From Balneolaceae bacterium (GTDB lineage Bacteria > Bacteroidota > Rhodothermia > Balneolales > Cyclonatronaceae): a DNA stretch of 60,477 nucleotides. Shown one piece after another: positions 35,962-45,287 of this stretch. The stretch lies in NCBI GenBank assembly GCA_007694035.1, contig RECM01000136.1, forward strand, positions 1 to 60,477, written 5' to 3'. Position 1 is the stretch's first letter. Every line of letters begins with the position of its first letter. The position numbers and the translations under genes are program-made. Under the pieces are notes generated by a model. The model had not been told where the DNA came from. It was given only the letters and a program-made list of their open reading frames with translations, and ran no database searches.

Positions 35962-37216
35962 TCCGGACTTTCCCGTCATGCCAGATTATTTCAAGGGGTG
36001 CGACGGAGTTTAAAGCGGTGCTTATCCTGATCCAATGCCCATCCTGCATAACACGCGTGAAGCCTCTTTTAAGCGGCGCGTCAGGATTCAGGGACTCAAG
36101 CCTGCTTTGCAGCAGTTGCAGGCGCTCACTGGCACGCAGGGTGCGCTGAGACATGTTCTGCACAAGGCGGTAGTGCAAATGACCGATCCTGTCCCTTCCG
36201 GTTCCTGTTTTGCTTTTCAGATACTGAAGCATCAGTACTTCAGTGTTTCTGAGGCGCTCCCTGGCGAAGCCAAGTTTACGTTCCAGTACCTGGAGGCCAT
36301 GTGATCTGATAAGTCGCTGAACCAGGTCCTTGTTGCGCTGTATCATATCATCAAGTTTTCTCTGTATCAGGTTCCCGGCTTCATCCACAAACATCTTCAG
36401 TTCATTCAGGTCGGGTACTGCCAGAATAACGGCCTGTGTGGGTGTAGCTGCCCTTTCATCGGCAACAAAATCGGATATGCTGAAATCTGTTTCATGCCCT
36501 ACAGCACTTATTACCGGAATGGTACACTCAAATATGGCCCTGGCCACAGCTTCTTCGTTAAATGGCCAGAGATCTTCAAGTGAACCGCCGCCGCGGGTAA
36601 CTATAAGAACATCAACCGGGCTAACCTGAGAAAAAAAGCGTATTCCCTGAACAATTTCACCTGCTGCCGCTACACCCTGTACACTTGCGTGATACAAGCG
36701 GACTTCGACCATCGGAAACCGTTTCTGCAGCGTTGATACGATGTCGTGAAAAGCTGCGCCCGATTCGGAGGTAACTACACCAATGCTCTTCGGAAAAGCA
36801 GGAAGTTGCTTTTTATGTGCCGGACTGAAAAGCCCTTCATTTTCAAGCTTCTTCTTCAGCTCCTCAAAAGCCAGCTGCAGGGCACCGGCACCTGCCTGCA
36901 TCACCGAACCTACAATAAGCTGGTATCGGCCTTGAGGAGCATATACCTGAATATCGCCTTCGGCAATTATTTGCTGCCCGTGTAACAGCCCTGCACCCAT
37001 ACGCTGGGCGCTGCTGCGCCACATAACGCATGAGAGCTGTGCGTTTTTGTCTTTTAAGGTGAAATAGATATGACCGTTTGCACTTTGTACAGGTTTGCTT
37101 ACCTCTCCTTCAACACGTATCCCATTGAATTCCGACTCAAGAAGCATTTTAATACCGCCAGTAAGCTCGGAGACAGATGGCACATGTGTGGATGTAAATT
37201 TACCGGTCGTATTCAT
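35954..37216 (-). CDS. xseA: exodeoxyribonuclease VII large subunit
   Basis: Large subunit of the ExoVII nuclease, which degrades single-stranded DNA in repair. The N-terminal OB domain (about 20-115) has VEGEVSKPVQSANGHIYFTLKD and LSCVMWR; the catalytic domain has GVVTSESGAAFHDI, DVLIVTRGGGSLEDLWPFN and SAVGHETDFSISDFVADERAATPT, all canonical. A long helical region (about 280-395) follows, as expected for the coiled-coil stalk that binds XseB. The length of 420 is normal. xseB is not adjacent: the flanking genes are the lipocalin-like gene (convergent) and pyrC (divergent), so the small subunit must be elsewhere. Confidence 0.95.
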   Translation of the reverse strand: MNTTGKFTSTHVPSVSELTGGIKMLLESEFNGIRVEGEVSKPVQSANGHIYFTLKDKNAQLSCVMWRSSAQRMGAGLLHGQQIIAEGDIQVYAPQGRYQLIVGSVMQAGAGALQLAFEELKKKLENEGLFSPAHKKQLPAFPKSIGVVTSESGAAFHDIVSTLQKRFPMVEVRLYHASVQGVAAAGEIVQGIRFFSQVSPVDVLIVTRGGGSLEDLWPFNEEAVARAIFECTIPVISAVGHETDFSISDFVADERAATPTQAVILAVPDLNELKMFVDEAGNLIQRKLDDMIQRNKDLVQRLIRSHGLQVLERKLGFARERLRNTEVLMLQYLKSKTGTGRDRIGHLHYRLVQNMSQRTLRASERLQLLQSRLESLNPDAPLKRGFTRVMQDGHWIRISTALNSVAPLEIIWHDGKVRIN

Positions 37217-37338
37217 GCCTGAATATAGTGTGATTTATGCATCTCAGACAAAATTGAAAACGGCAAGCTTCTTCTATGAGTGAATGTCATCTTTACCTAT
37301 CTTCAGTACGGATTTATACACCGAATTAACATGCTTTC

Positions 37339-38628
37339 ATGAGTACTTCTCAAGATATTCTGCTTCGAAACGTTGTGCCGGTTGGCAGGGGACACACCGG
37401 AAAAGAGAAATCCGATATTCGTATCGTTAACGGTCAAATCTCAGAGATCGGGCCGGAACTTAAAAAAGGTGATGAACCCGAGCATGACTTCAACGGGGCA
37501 CTGGTTTCAGCCGGATGGATGGATATGCATGTTCATTTGCGGGAGCCGGGTTTTGAACACAAAGAAACCATTGCTTCAGGTTGCAGGGCGGCTGCATTCG
37601 GCGGCTTTACTGCGGTCGCCTGCATGCCCAACACCAATCCTCCTGTACACACACGCGATGTGGTTGAATTTATCAGAAAAAAGGCGGAATCGCTTCCGGT
37701 AGATGTTTATCCTATAGCCTGTGTTACCAAAGAGCGCAAGGGCAGCAGCATAAGTGAAATGGCTGATCTGCAGGAGGGGGGAGCGGTCGCTTTCAGCGAT
37801 GACGGCGATCCGGTTTTTGACAGCCGCATTATGAGAATAGCCCTTGAATATTCCTCGATGCTGGGCATGCCGGTCATCAATCATGAAGAGGACCTGGCCC
37901 TGAGCAGGCCCGGGCACATGCACGAGGGCAGGGTATCGACCAGGCTTGGCCTGGCAGGCACGCCCGGTATTGCCGAAGAGGTCATGATCGCCCGCGATAT
38001 TATGCTTGCTGAACTGACCGGAGGCCATGTGCACGTTGCCCACATCAGTACCCGTAAGGGTGTGGACCTGGTCCGGCAGGCCAAAATAAAGGGCATTCGT
38101 GTTACAACTGAGGTGTGTACCCATCATTTCGACCTTACCGATGAGGAGATTGAACGAACAAATTTTGACACGAATTTCAAGATGCATCCGCCGCTCAGAA
38201 CAGCCGATGACGTAGAAGCCATGATTGAGGGCCTTGTTGATGGTACAATTGATGCCATCTGTACCGACCATGCCCCGCATTCCATCGATGAGAAAGAGGT
38301 TGAGTTTATTTATGCCCCAAACGGCATACTGGGCCTTGAAACTGCCTGGGGTGTAACCGGCAGAATCCTTCTCAAATCAGGACGGATGAAACTGGACAGT
38401 GTGCTCGAAAAACTGGTTGAAAACCCCAGGACCATCCTCAATATTCCGGTACCGAAGCTGGCACCAGGGGAGCCTGCAAACCTGACCATATTCAACACAG
38501 ATGAGGAGTGGATTTTTGAAAAAAAGCACATCAGATCAAAATCCCGGAATACCCCTTACCTGGGTCGTGAGATGACCGGGCGAGCCCTTGCCATTTATAA
38601 CCGGGGCCAGTTTGTATTAAACACCTGA
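37339..38628 (+). CDS. pyrC: dihydroorotase
   Basis: Class I type dihydroorotase, the third enzyme of pyrimidine synthesis, a zinc amidohydrolase. The first metal-binding motif is DMHVHLREPG (about 57-66), MPNTNPP follows, the second histidine set is in VINHEED and VHVAHIS, and the catalytic aspartate is in CTDHAPHS (about 311-318), with APNGILGLET after. All ligands needed for activity are visible, so this is not the inactive PyrC-prime form. The length of 429 fits. It appears to be a single gene, convergent with the KamA-family gene with only three bases between stops. Confidence 0.93.
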   Translation: MSTSQDILLRNVVPVGRGHTGKEKSDIRIVNGQISEIGPELKKGDEPEHDFNGALVSAGWMDMHVHLREPGFEHKETIASGCRAAAFGGFTAVACMPNTNPPVHTRDVVEFIRKKAESLPVDVYPIACVTKERKGSSISEMADLQEGGAVAFSDDGDPVFDSRIMRIALEYSSMLGMPVINHEEDLALSRPGHMHEGRVSTRLGLAGTPGIAEEVMIARDIMLAELTGGHVHVAHISTRKGVDLVRQAKIKGIRVTTEVCTHHFDLTDEEIERTNFDTNFKMHPPLRTADDVEAMIEGLVDGTIDAICTDHAPHSIDEKEVEFIYAPNGILGLETAWGVTGRILLKSGRMKLDSVLEKLVENPRTILNIPVPKLAPGEPANLTIFNTDEEWIFEKKHIRSKSRNTPYLGREMTGRALAIYNRGQFVLNT

Positions 38629-38631
38629 TTT

Positions 38632-40044
38632 TTACTCAGCTTCAATCAGTTCTTCGATATCCAGCCCGGAATGCACGTCTGAAACGGATGCTTCCATGGC
38701 ATTCAGTTCATCCTCATAGAAGAATTTCTCCTCGCCGAAGGCCGGCTGAAGATCGTCGAGCCAGACCGCATCGGGATTGTATTTGGCAAAGAAAGGCCGT
38801 TGCACCCAATCGGGATTGCGGCCCTGTATCATGCGGAGCACAAACACTTTTTCGCCCATTACTTCAGTAACGCCAAGAATCTGAACTTTACCGGGCTTAG
38901 CCGACATGCTGGGCCCGCGTACCGTCCGGCCGATGCCGCTTATATTCTTGTATGCATCCCTGAACATGTGCCAGGCTTTTTCGAGAGGGATATCAAAAAA
39001 GTGCTGAGCCCCGGTATTCCTTACCACAAACATATAGTATGGTGTAATACCCTGACGCACCTGTTCCTTCCACATATCAGACCAAACCACAGGTGAATCA
39101 TTGATACCTCTGAGCAGGGGAGACTGGCTCCTGATTTCTGCCCCTGTGTTTCTGATACGTGCAACAGCCTTCTCTGCAGCGGGAGTCATTAGTTCTACAC
39201 CATGTGAAAAATGCCCCATCAGTGCCAGGTGCTTGCCTGATCCGGTCACATTTTCGAACAGTCTGATCACATCATCTGCATCGGTATCGGTTGTAAATTT
39301 ATAGGGCCAGTAAGAAAGTGCTTTGGTACCGATACGAATGTTTCGAAGATTTGGCAGGTCAGCGTCAAGAAGCGGTTGGATGTAACTTTTCAGCACCTTT
39401 GCTTTCATAATCATCGGATCGCCGCCTGTGAACAGCACATCAGTGACCTCGGGGTGCTCCCTGAGATAGTTAACCAGTAACTCAGATTCCCTCATGGCGA
39501 ATTTGAGTTCATCAATTCCGACAAACTGTGGCCACCTGAAACAGAATGTACAGTAGGCATGACATGTCTGACCCTGGCTCGGGAAAAAAAGTACAGTCTC
39601 CCGGTATTTGTGCTGCATGCCTTCGAGCCGGGTGCCGCACGATAACTGGGGCTTGTTGAGTTCAACCTGCCCGGCCGGGTGCGGGTTCAATTGCCAGCGA
39701 ATGGAATTAGCCGCTTGTTTGATGATTGATGTATCGGCCCCTGATTTCAACAATTCAGCCATTTCCGAATAATGGTCGGGCCTAAGCATATCTTTCTGCG
39801 GAAAAGTAAGTCTGAAAATCGGGTCGGCTGGTATGTTATCCCAGTCAATAAGCTGGTCAACTACATAGTTGTTTGCTTTGAAAGGCAGTACGTTCCCTAC
39901 CACTTCCATTTCAAATTTAATATCATCCGGTAAATCCCTGATTTGTGGTATAGATTTGAAATTTCGCAGATTGTAGGATTTATACTTGACATATGTACCG
40001 CTTTGATCGAAACCGTTGCCGCTATTGATTTTCATTTTACTCAA
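38632..40044 (-). CDS. KamA-family radical SAM protein (lysine 2,3-aminomutase-like)
   Basis: A 470-residue radical SAM protein. The 4Fe-4S cluster motif is CHAYCTFC (Cys161, Cys165, Cys168), followed by TGGDPMIM, the family's SAM-contacting GGD element. The general layout matches KamA, which moves the alpha-amino group of lysine using SAM and pyridoxal phosphate. However, the PGGGGK PLP-lysine motif of characterised lysine 2,3-aminomutase is not seen; the region reads PSMSAKPGKVQI with Lys383 and Lys386. The substrate may therefore not be lysine. It is transcribed alone, preceded by a 509-base spacer. Confidence 0.85.
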   Translation of the reverse strand: MSKMKINSGNGFDQSGTYVKYKSYNLRNFKSIPQIRDLPDDIKFEMEVVGNVLPFKANNYVVDQLIDWDNIPADPIFRLTFPQKDMLRPDHYSEMAELLKSGADTSIIKQAANSIRWQLNPHPAGQVELNKPQLSCGTRLEGMQHKYRETVLFFPSQGQTCHAYCTFCFRWPQFVGIDELKFAMRESELLVNYLREHPEVTDVLFTGGDPMIMKAKVLKSYIQPLLDADLPNLRNIRIGTKALSYWPYKFTTDTDADDVIRLFENVTGSGKHLALMGHFSHGVELMTPAAEKAVARIRNTGAEIRSQSPLLRGINDSPVVWSDMWKEQVRQGITPYYMFVVRNTGAQHFFDIPLEKAWHMFRDAYKNISGIGRTVRGPSMSAKPGKVQILGVTEVMGEKVFVLRMIQGRNPDWVQRPFFAKYNPDAVWLDDLQPAFGEEKFFYEDELNAMEASVSDVHSGLDIEELIEAE

Positions 40045-40553
40045 TATATCCTCCTTGTTATATATGCATTATGTATGCAATGAACTTATTATGTATGCTA
40101 TGAACCATAAGGTTCTTGCAGGCTGAAGCCTTGCTAAGCATCCAATATTGCGTCACACAAATTGTGACATACCGGCATTATGCTGAACAGTAATATCAGG
40201 CCGGCAGATGAAGTCTTCATGGGATTCTCTGTGGCGAAAATCCTGACCGTTAACTACCCGGTTAAATGAGAGCACTCATTATTTTATATCAAGATATAAG
40301 ATCAGCCGAAAAACACAAGTCTGAAGTACCAAATTCGGGCTAAAAGTGCTTAAATCCTGATTGGGCGTAGATTTAACCGCCCATGCCATTAAAATTACGA
40401 ATCTAACCTGTACGGTTCTGCAGACTAATCCGCTATTCAGTTACATCACCGATAACTATACATCGCTATCCGTATTGATTTAATAACATAAAAAAAGCCC
40501 GGGCAGAAATACTCCGGGCTTTTTTGAAGTGGTATACTCCAGAAGACCGAATA
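40045..40553. other. non-coding spacer with a short direct repeat and a palindrome
   Basis: No gene is supported here. Near the KamA-family start is a two-copy direct repeat of 17 bases with period 19 (40069-40085 and 40088-40104, sharing TTATGTATGC and ATGAAC). GTCACA and TGTGAC at 40152-40168 form a perfect inverted repeat with a five-base spacer that could be an operator for the upstream end of the KamA-family transcript. The far end holds the M16 terminator. Confidence 0.5.
40491..40525 (-). terminator. bidirectional-looking terminator after the M16 gene pair
   Basis: AAAAAAGCCCGG and CCGGGCTTTTTT form a perfect 12-bp stem around an 11-base loop. A-run and T-run make it work in both directions, but its position about 30 bases past the M16-like stop codon shows that it ends the minus-strand M16 transcript. 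Confidence 0.88.
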
Positions 40554-42623
40554 TTATTCGGCGCTGTGTGAGTTTGTGGTTATTGTACTGGCAATTTCCC
40601 CATCCTGTTTGTTAACGATTTTGTAGGCTACATTAACGCCATCAGAGAGTGTCCAGTTTTCATAAAACGTGTAGGTATCTGTATCACCTCCGGTGGCAGG
40701 ATTAAAATTGGATACTTTTGAGGCAAAAGGCAGACCATTTTCCGGGTCGATATAGAAGGTGATATCTGCATCAGGACCAATGTGAATCTTCACAAGCTCT
40801 TTGCCTTCAATTTCATGCATGCCGAGATATTCGGCAGTCTGGTTGTTACGGTTCCGGGCAATATTTACGTAATCCTGGTTCAGTGAGCGTTTCATCTGGT
40901 CGGCCTGTTGTGCGGGTAAAGGCTGGCTCATCTGGCCCATTCTCATTGTACCCGAACCATCCCTGAATTCCATATTGATAAGCCCCTGGGGCGTATTAAG
41001 CTCCTGCAGGATGGTGCCCGGATATTCGTAGACTGTAGTTGACCGGATATTCATAGCGCCCATTGGAGTCTGCATGGCAATTTCAGATTGAATTGTGAGG
41101 CTGTTTATTTCGGCAGATTCCGGTATGATAGCTGATGCCATTTTGCCAAGCCATTCAGCTCCTTTCGCTTTGTCACCCGCAGCTTCCGTTCGTTGCTGGC
41201 CTGGCCGTGGTATGGTTATGTCGATGGAATTGACCTCGCCAAGGCGCTCAAGCTGATCCCCGATTTCATTGCCATTTCCAACTACAAGAATGTGAACATT
41301 TTCGGGTTGAATGTATTCTCTGGCAACCCGCTGAATATCGGCAACAGTAACCTTCCTCACCTCATCAATGTATCGGTCGAATGCATCCATTGGAAGCCCG
41401 TTGTAGGTATTGCTGACCTGTTCGTTCAGTATTTTGTTTTTGCTGTCGTAACGGAAAACAATGGAATTCAGCATACGGTCTTTGGTTGCAGCCAGTTCTT
41501 CTTCTGTTACCGGTTCGTTTTGCAGTCTCACTACCTCGTTCAATGACGCCTCAATGGCGCTGGCTGTGTTTTCACTGGCAGTGCTGAGCGTAATAAAGAA
41601 AACACCATCATAGTGAATGTTACTGATGTAGCTGCCGCCAACACTGTAGGCGTAACCCAGATTTGTCCTGACTTCCTGTAATAACCTGCCTGAAAATCCC
41701 CCGCTGAGAATCTGGTTCATAACCTGCAGTGCAGCGTAGTCCGGGTTGGCGCGGCGCCCCCCGATATGACCTATACGGATGTTGCTTTGGTTTACATCGG
41801 TTTTGTTAACGAAGTTTACACTTATGTCGAAGCTGTAATCAACCGGAGGGAAATCCAGCTCTCTTTTGGTACCTCTGGGGATATCGGTGAACGTCCTTTC
41901 TATTTTCCTTTTCATGTCGCGCGTTCTGAAATCACCGATAACGGCTATCATCAAATTGGCTCCGTTGTAGGCTTTTGCATGAAAATCGATCATATCTTCG
42001 CGGGTAATATTGTCGATATGTTCATACTCGGTGTAACGTGCATATACCGTGCCTTCACCATAAATCAGTTTATTGAACTCTCTTGCTGCAATAGGACCGG
42101 GGTTGTCATTCCGGCGTGAAATGGCTGAGCGGTTTTGAGTTTTTACCAGATCGATTTTATCCTGCGGGAATGCCGGGTTTAGCATTACGTCTTTAAAAAC
42201 CGGCAGCAGGTCGTCAAAATCTTCCTTGAGCACACCCATAAACGCACTTCCCGATGCCATACCAAATCCGGTTTCTATGGATGCAGCCCTGGCTTCGAGC
42301 AATTCATTCAATTCGTCGCCCGGGTAGGTTTCAGTACCACCGGTACGCATTACAGTACCAGTCATTCCGGCCAGGCCGACCTTGTCGCCACTCTCCATAA
42401 AAGAACCTGCCCTTACCAGAACGGTCATATTTATAAGGGGCAGCTCGTTGTCTTCAACAAGAAACACTTTAATCCCGTTTTTAAGATCAAACGATTCCAC
42501 ATTTGGCAGATCAAACGACCTCAGATCGGGAAAGGTTAACTCATTATATCTTGTCTGGCCCATTATTGAAGCAGAGGCACAAACAAAAAGTAAAAGTGTG
42601 ATAATCAGATTACGCATTTTCAT
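40554..42623 (-). CDS. inactive M16-family subunit with LolA-like C-terminal domain
   Basis: A 689-residue exported protein (signal peptide to about residue 22). Residues about 35-470 have the M16 (pitrilysin/insulinase) fold, but the zinc motif is replaced: where HxxEH should stand after GLA, the sequence is Gly86, Gly89 and Thr90. The partner-type element (GRLLQEVRTNLGYAYSVGG) is intact, as in non-catalytic subunits of two-part M16 peptidases that bind substrate. Residues about 505-685 (LTIQSEIAMQTPMGAMNI, VYEYPG, DITFYIDPENGLPFAS) look like a LolA/LolB-like beta domain, unusual for M16 proteins. It lies 27 bases after the active M16 gene and should form a complex with its product in the periplasm. 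Confidence 0.88.
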   Translation of the reverse strand: MKMRNLIITLLLFVCASASIMGQTRYNELTFPDLRSFDLPNVESFDLKNGIKVFLVEDNELPLINMTVLVRAGSFMESGDKVGLAGMTGTVMRTGGTETYPGDELNELLEARAASIETGFGMASGSAFMGVLKEDFDDLLPVFKDVMLNPAFPQDKIDLVKTQNRSAISRRNDNPGPIAAREFNKLIYGEGTVYARYTEYEHIDNITREDMIDFHAKAYNGANLMIAVIGDFRTRDMKRKIERTFTDIPRGTKRELDFPPVDYSFDISVNFVNKTDVNQSNIRIGHIGGRRANPDYAALQVMNQILSGGFSGRLLQEVRTNLGYAYSVGGSYISNIHYDGVFFITLSTASENTASAIEASLNEVVRLQNEPVTEEELAATKDRMLNSIVFRYDSKNKILNEQVSNTYNGLPMDAFDRYIDEVRKVTVADIQRVAREYIQPENVHILVVGNGNEIGDQLERLGEVNSIDITIPRPGQQRTEAAGDKAKGAEWLGKMASAIIPESAEINSLTIQSEIAMQTPMGAMNIRSTTVYEYPGTILQELNTPQGLINMEFRDGSGTMRMGQMSQPLPAQQADQMKRSLNQDYVNIARNRNNQTAEYLGMHEIEGKELVKIHIGPDADITFYIDPENGLPFASKVSNFNPATGGDTDTYTFYENWTLSDGVNVAYKIVNKQDGEIASTITTNSHSAE

Positions 42624-42650
42624 AATAGGCTATAGTTTGATGAGATCGGT

Positions 42651-44171
42651 TTATTGGTTGGCCTCGGCCACTTCATCGCCTTCAGATTTTGTCCGTATCA
42701 TACCTACAGTTCTGTTTTCTTTGAAGAAATAGGTATTAGCGACACGTTGAATATCGTCAAGGGTTATATCATTAAGCCGGTCAATATCACGGAAAACATT
42801 TCGCCAGTCGCCGGTAACGGCATGCGTTCCGGCAAAATTGAATGTAAGACCGGTATTATTTGCAAGGCTTCTTACGAGGCTTGCCCTGACCTGGGTTCTC
42901 ACTCTGTCGAGTTCGTGCTGCTCAACTTCTCCGTTTTTAATTTTTGCAATTTCTTCCTCTATGGTTGCTTCAATCAAATCGAGAGAAACTCCCTGGTTCG
43001 GGAAAGCATAGATTATGAAAAGTCCCGGATACCTGCTCCCGGGAAAACCATTTATACCGGTTACAGCCAACGCCATTTTTTCATCTGTAACCATTCTTCT
43101 GAACAACCGCGATGTACGTCCCTGAAAAAGGATTGATGCCGTTAACTGTAGTGCTTTTGCATCAGCATGATCGTTGGCAACCGTTTTATAGCCTTTCAAA
43201 AAAATGGGCTGGGACTCTTCTTCAATGATGAACCGGCGTTCACCCCGTTGCGGTGGTTCTATAACAGTGAGAATAGGTGCTGGTTCACTCGCAGGCATAC
43301 GGCCGAAATAGAGTTCGGCAAGCCGCTTCATCTCGGCGGGATCAACATCGCCGGCAATGGCAATTGTAATATTGGAGGGGACATAGAAACGCTCGTAAAA
43401 CTCACGGGTTTCCCTGATCGTGGTCGCCATGATATCTGACGGCCAGCCGATTACGGGATTTTTGTAAGGGTGGGCAGAAAATGCGACAGACAGAAATTCC
43501 TCAAGCAGCCGCCCGAACGGACTTGAATCTGTTCGCATGCGCCGCTCTTCATAGATCACATCCTTTTCCACATAGAATTCGCGGAATACAGGATCAAGAA
43601 AGCGGTCTGATTCAAGGGTAAACCACAATTCAACTTTATTAGATGGGAGGCTGTAAAAATAACCGGTTGCATCGGCACTTGTGAATGCATTCAAGCCAAC
43701 AGCGCCCTCCTGATCGAGTATGGTTGAGAACTCATTATTCACAACATACTTTTTCGCTTTTTCTTCAAGCTCCTGAAAAGTTTCCCATAGGTCTGCCAGT
43801 TTTTCTTCATCATGGTTTGTTTTAATTTTTTCATGTAGCCATTGCCTGTACGCATCATCAACAGCTTCTATTAACGGTTTTTCTTCTTCGTAGTTGGTTG
43901 TTCCGAGATAGCTGGTACCCTTAAAGGCCATATGTTCAAAAATATGGGCAATCCCGGTCTGACCAACCGGTTCATTGGCGGATCCCACATTTACATAGGT
44001 CATAAAAGATACCACGGGAGCTACATCGCGCTTTATAATGATGAACGTAAGTCCGTTTTCAAGGGTGAACTCAGTTACATTCTTTTCAAAAGACTCAAGA
44101 CTTTGCGATTCAGCGTTTTGTACGGCTGCAAGCATCAGAATACCAACAGCCAGTGACAATAGTTTTTTCAT
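42651..44171 (-). CDS. active M16-family zinc peptidase
   Basis: A 506-residue exported peptidase (signal peptide to about residue 22). The inverted zinc motif HIFEH is present (His76, Glu79, His80), and the third ligand is probably Glu187 in LESDR. An insert of about 35 charged helical residues (about 110-145) lies between them, so the spacing is longer than in pitrilysin. The second M16 domain (about 270-490) completes the half-clam. It is followed by a non-catalytic M16 subunit, matching the heterodimeric arrangement known for several bacterial M16 pairs. The probable task is degrading peptides in the periplasm. No membrane anchor is visible. Confidence 0.92.
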   Translation of the reverse strand: MKKLLSLAVGILMLAAVQNAESQSLESFEKNVTEFTLENGLTFIIIKRDVAPVVSFMTYVNVGSANEPVGQTGIAHIFEHMAFKGTSYLGTTNYEEEKPLIEAVDDAYRQWLHEKIKTNHDEEKLADLWETFQELEEKAKKYVVNNEFSTILDQEGAVGLNAFTSADATGYFYSLPSNKVELWFTLESDRFLDPVFREFYVEKDVIYEERRMRTDSSPFGRLLEEFLSVAFSAHPYKNPVIGWPSDIMATTIRETREFYERFYVPSNITIAIAGDVDPAEMKRLAELYFGRMPASEPAPILTVIEPPQRGERRFIIEEESQPIFLKGYKTVANDHADAKALQLTASILFQGRTSRLFRRMVTDEKMALAVTGINGFPGSRYPGLFIIYAFPNQGVSLDLIEATIEEEIAKIKNGEVEQHELDRVRTQVRASLVRSLANNTGLTFNFAGTHAVTGDWRNVFRDIDRLNDITLDDIQRVANTYFFKENRTVGMIRTKSEGDEVAEANQ

Positions 44172-44548
44172 CGTATAGTAGATTTGGTGTTTTATTAAGA
44201 CATGACTACGTATTTAGAATACGGAAAGATACAAACCCTAACGTTTATTTATTCACCCATAGAGCTAAAGTGTGATTAACAGATGGGCAGGCAGCTGTCA
44301 TTAACATAAGCTGTTATGCCGGCCTGTTAGATATGGAAAAAATCCAAAAACCACAATATGGAATTGCGAACGATCCCCTGGTCATTACAGCATTAACAGC
44401 ACGGGCTTGGCAGGGATTCCTCCCGGAAACTGGCAATTATACATCATTTAATCATTATTTAATGAACCGGTGATGATATTCGGTATGTTTAAAGTTTGAT
44501 AACAGTTGAGAATGAACATCAGTATATTTGTGCGACATAAATCTTGCC
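44172..44548. other. non-coding spacer between divergent M16 and tsaB genes
   Basis: No coding frame is supported. An imperfect stem-loop spans 44277-44329 (outer TAACAG/CTGTTA, inner GGCA/TGCC and AGCT/AGCT). TATATTTG at 44523-44530 matches the Bacteroidota -7 element TAnnTTTG and would start a nearly leaderless tsaB message, but the nearest upstream TTG boxes are badly spaced (14 or 24 bases), so the promoter call is weak. Confidence 0.4.
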
Positions 44549-45217
44549 ATGAATATACTCGCTATTGAAACAGCTACAGACTACTGCTCCGTAGCATTGA
44601 TGCAAAAAAACGGGAATCAGACTGAATACACAGTGTACGGGAAAGGGGTCCATTCAGAAGCTGTTTTTTTGGGAATAAAAGAGGTACTGGAAAAAACAGG
44701 TTTTCCGGCATCTCAGGTTGATGCCGTGCTGCTGAGTGGCGGACCCGGATCCTATACCGGTTTACGTGTGGGCTACAGTGCTGTAAAGGGTTTTTTGTTT
44801 GGGCACAATACCCGCTTGTATATTGTCGATACAATGCTTTCTGTTGCAGCGGCAGTGTCGGCCATGGTTCCAAACACTGCTGATATACATATTGTACTTG
44901 ATGCGCGGCGGAATCACCTGATACATCAGATGTTCAAACAGACTGATGGATTGCTTACCGTGGCTTCCGGAACTCAAATTGTTCCTGTTGGGGAGATCGG
45001 TGGTTTCCTGAAGCCGGGAGATGTACTTGCGGGTACGGGAATTGAAAGGATTGAAAGCGAATCGCTGAAAGAATTGCAGGTTTTCAATGATATTCCGGTC
45101 AAGGCAGCATACCTGTTCATGGTCTGGAAGATGCAGGTGCTGAACCCGGCTGCACCGCTGATCAGAGAAGCTGATCCTGAATCGGCTGAACCTGTATACC
45201 TCACTCCCGGAGTTTGA
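44549..45217 (+). CDS. tsaB: tRNA t6A biosynthesis protein TsaB
   Basis: TsaB is the ASKHA-fold partner of TsaD in threonylcarbamoylation of adenosine 37 in ANN-decoding tRNAs. The start MNILAIETATDYCSVAL and the core motif VLLSGGPGSYTGLRVGYSAVKGF (about 61-85) are typical. The ATG giving MNILAIET is preferred over a frame start seven codons upstream because TsaB proteins begin there. The 222 residues match the family length; the C-terminal half is variable, as usual. tsaD, tsaE and tsaC are not in the window. accD follows 70 bases later. Confidence 0.92.
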   Translation: MNILAIETATDYCSVALMQKNGNQTEYTVYGKGVHSEAVFLGIKEVLEKTGFPASQVDAVLLSGGPGSYTGLRVGYSAVKGFLFGHNTRLYIVDTMLSVAAAVSAMVPNTADIHIVLDARRNHLIHQMFKQTDGLLTVASGTQIVPVGEIGGFLKPGDVLAGTGIERIESESLKELQVFNDIPVKAAYLFMVWKMQVLNPAAPLIREADPESAEPVYLTPGV

Positions 45218-45287
45218 AAAAGAATCGGGAAAAAATTGTTATTATTACCAACTGAACGTACTTAATTAAACGAAAAAGCGACTTATT

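Noticed and set aside
37576-38280. 234-residue open frame antisense to pyrC.
   Set aside because: pyrC is intact with all catalytic motifs on the other strand; the antisense product resembles no protein family.
40152-40168. GTCACA-N5-TGTGAC palindrome as a CRP/FNR site.
   Set aside because: Arms are in the opposite order to TGTGA-N6-TCACA and no nearby promoter spacing supports it; kept only as a generic palindrome.
40554-42623. M16 gene without HxxEH as a decayed pseudogene.
   Set aside because: The frame is full length with signal peptide, intact partner-type motif and an active M16 gene next to it; inactive subunits are normal in two-part M16 peptidases.
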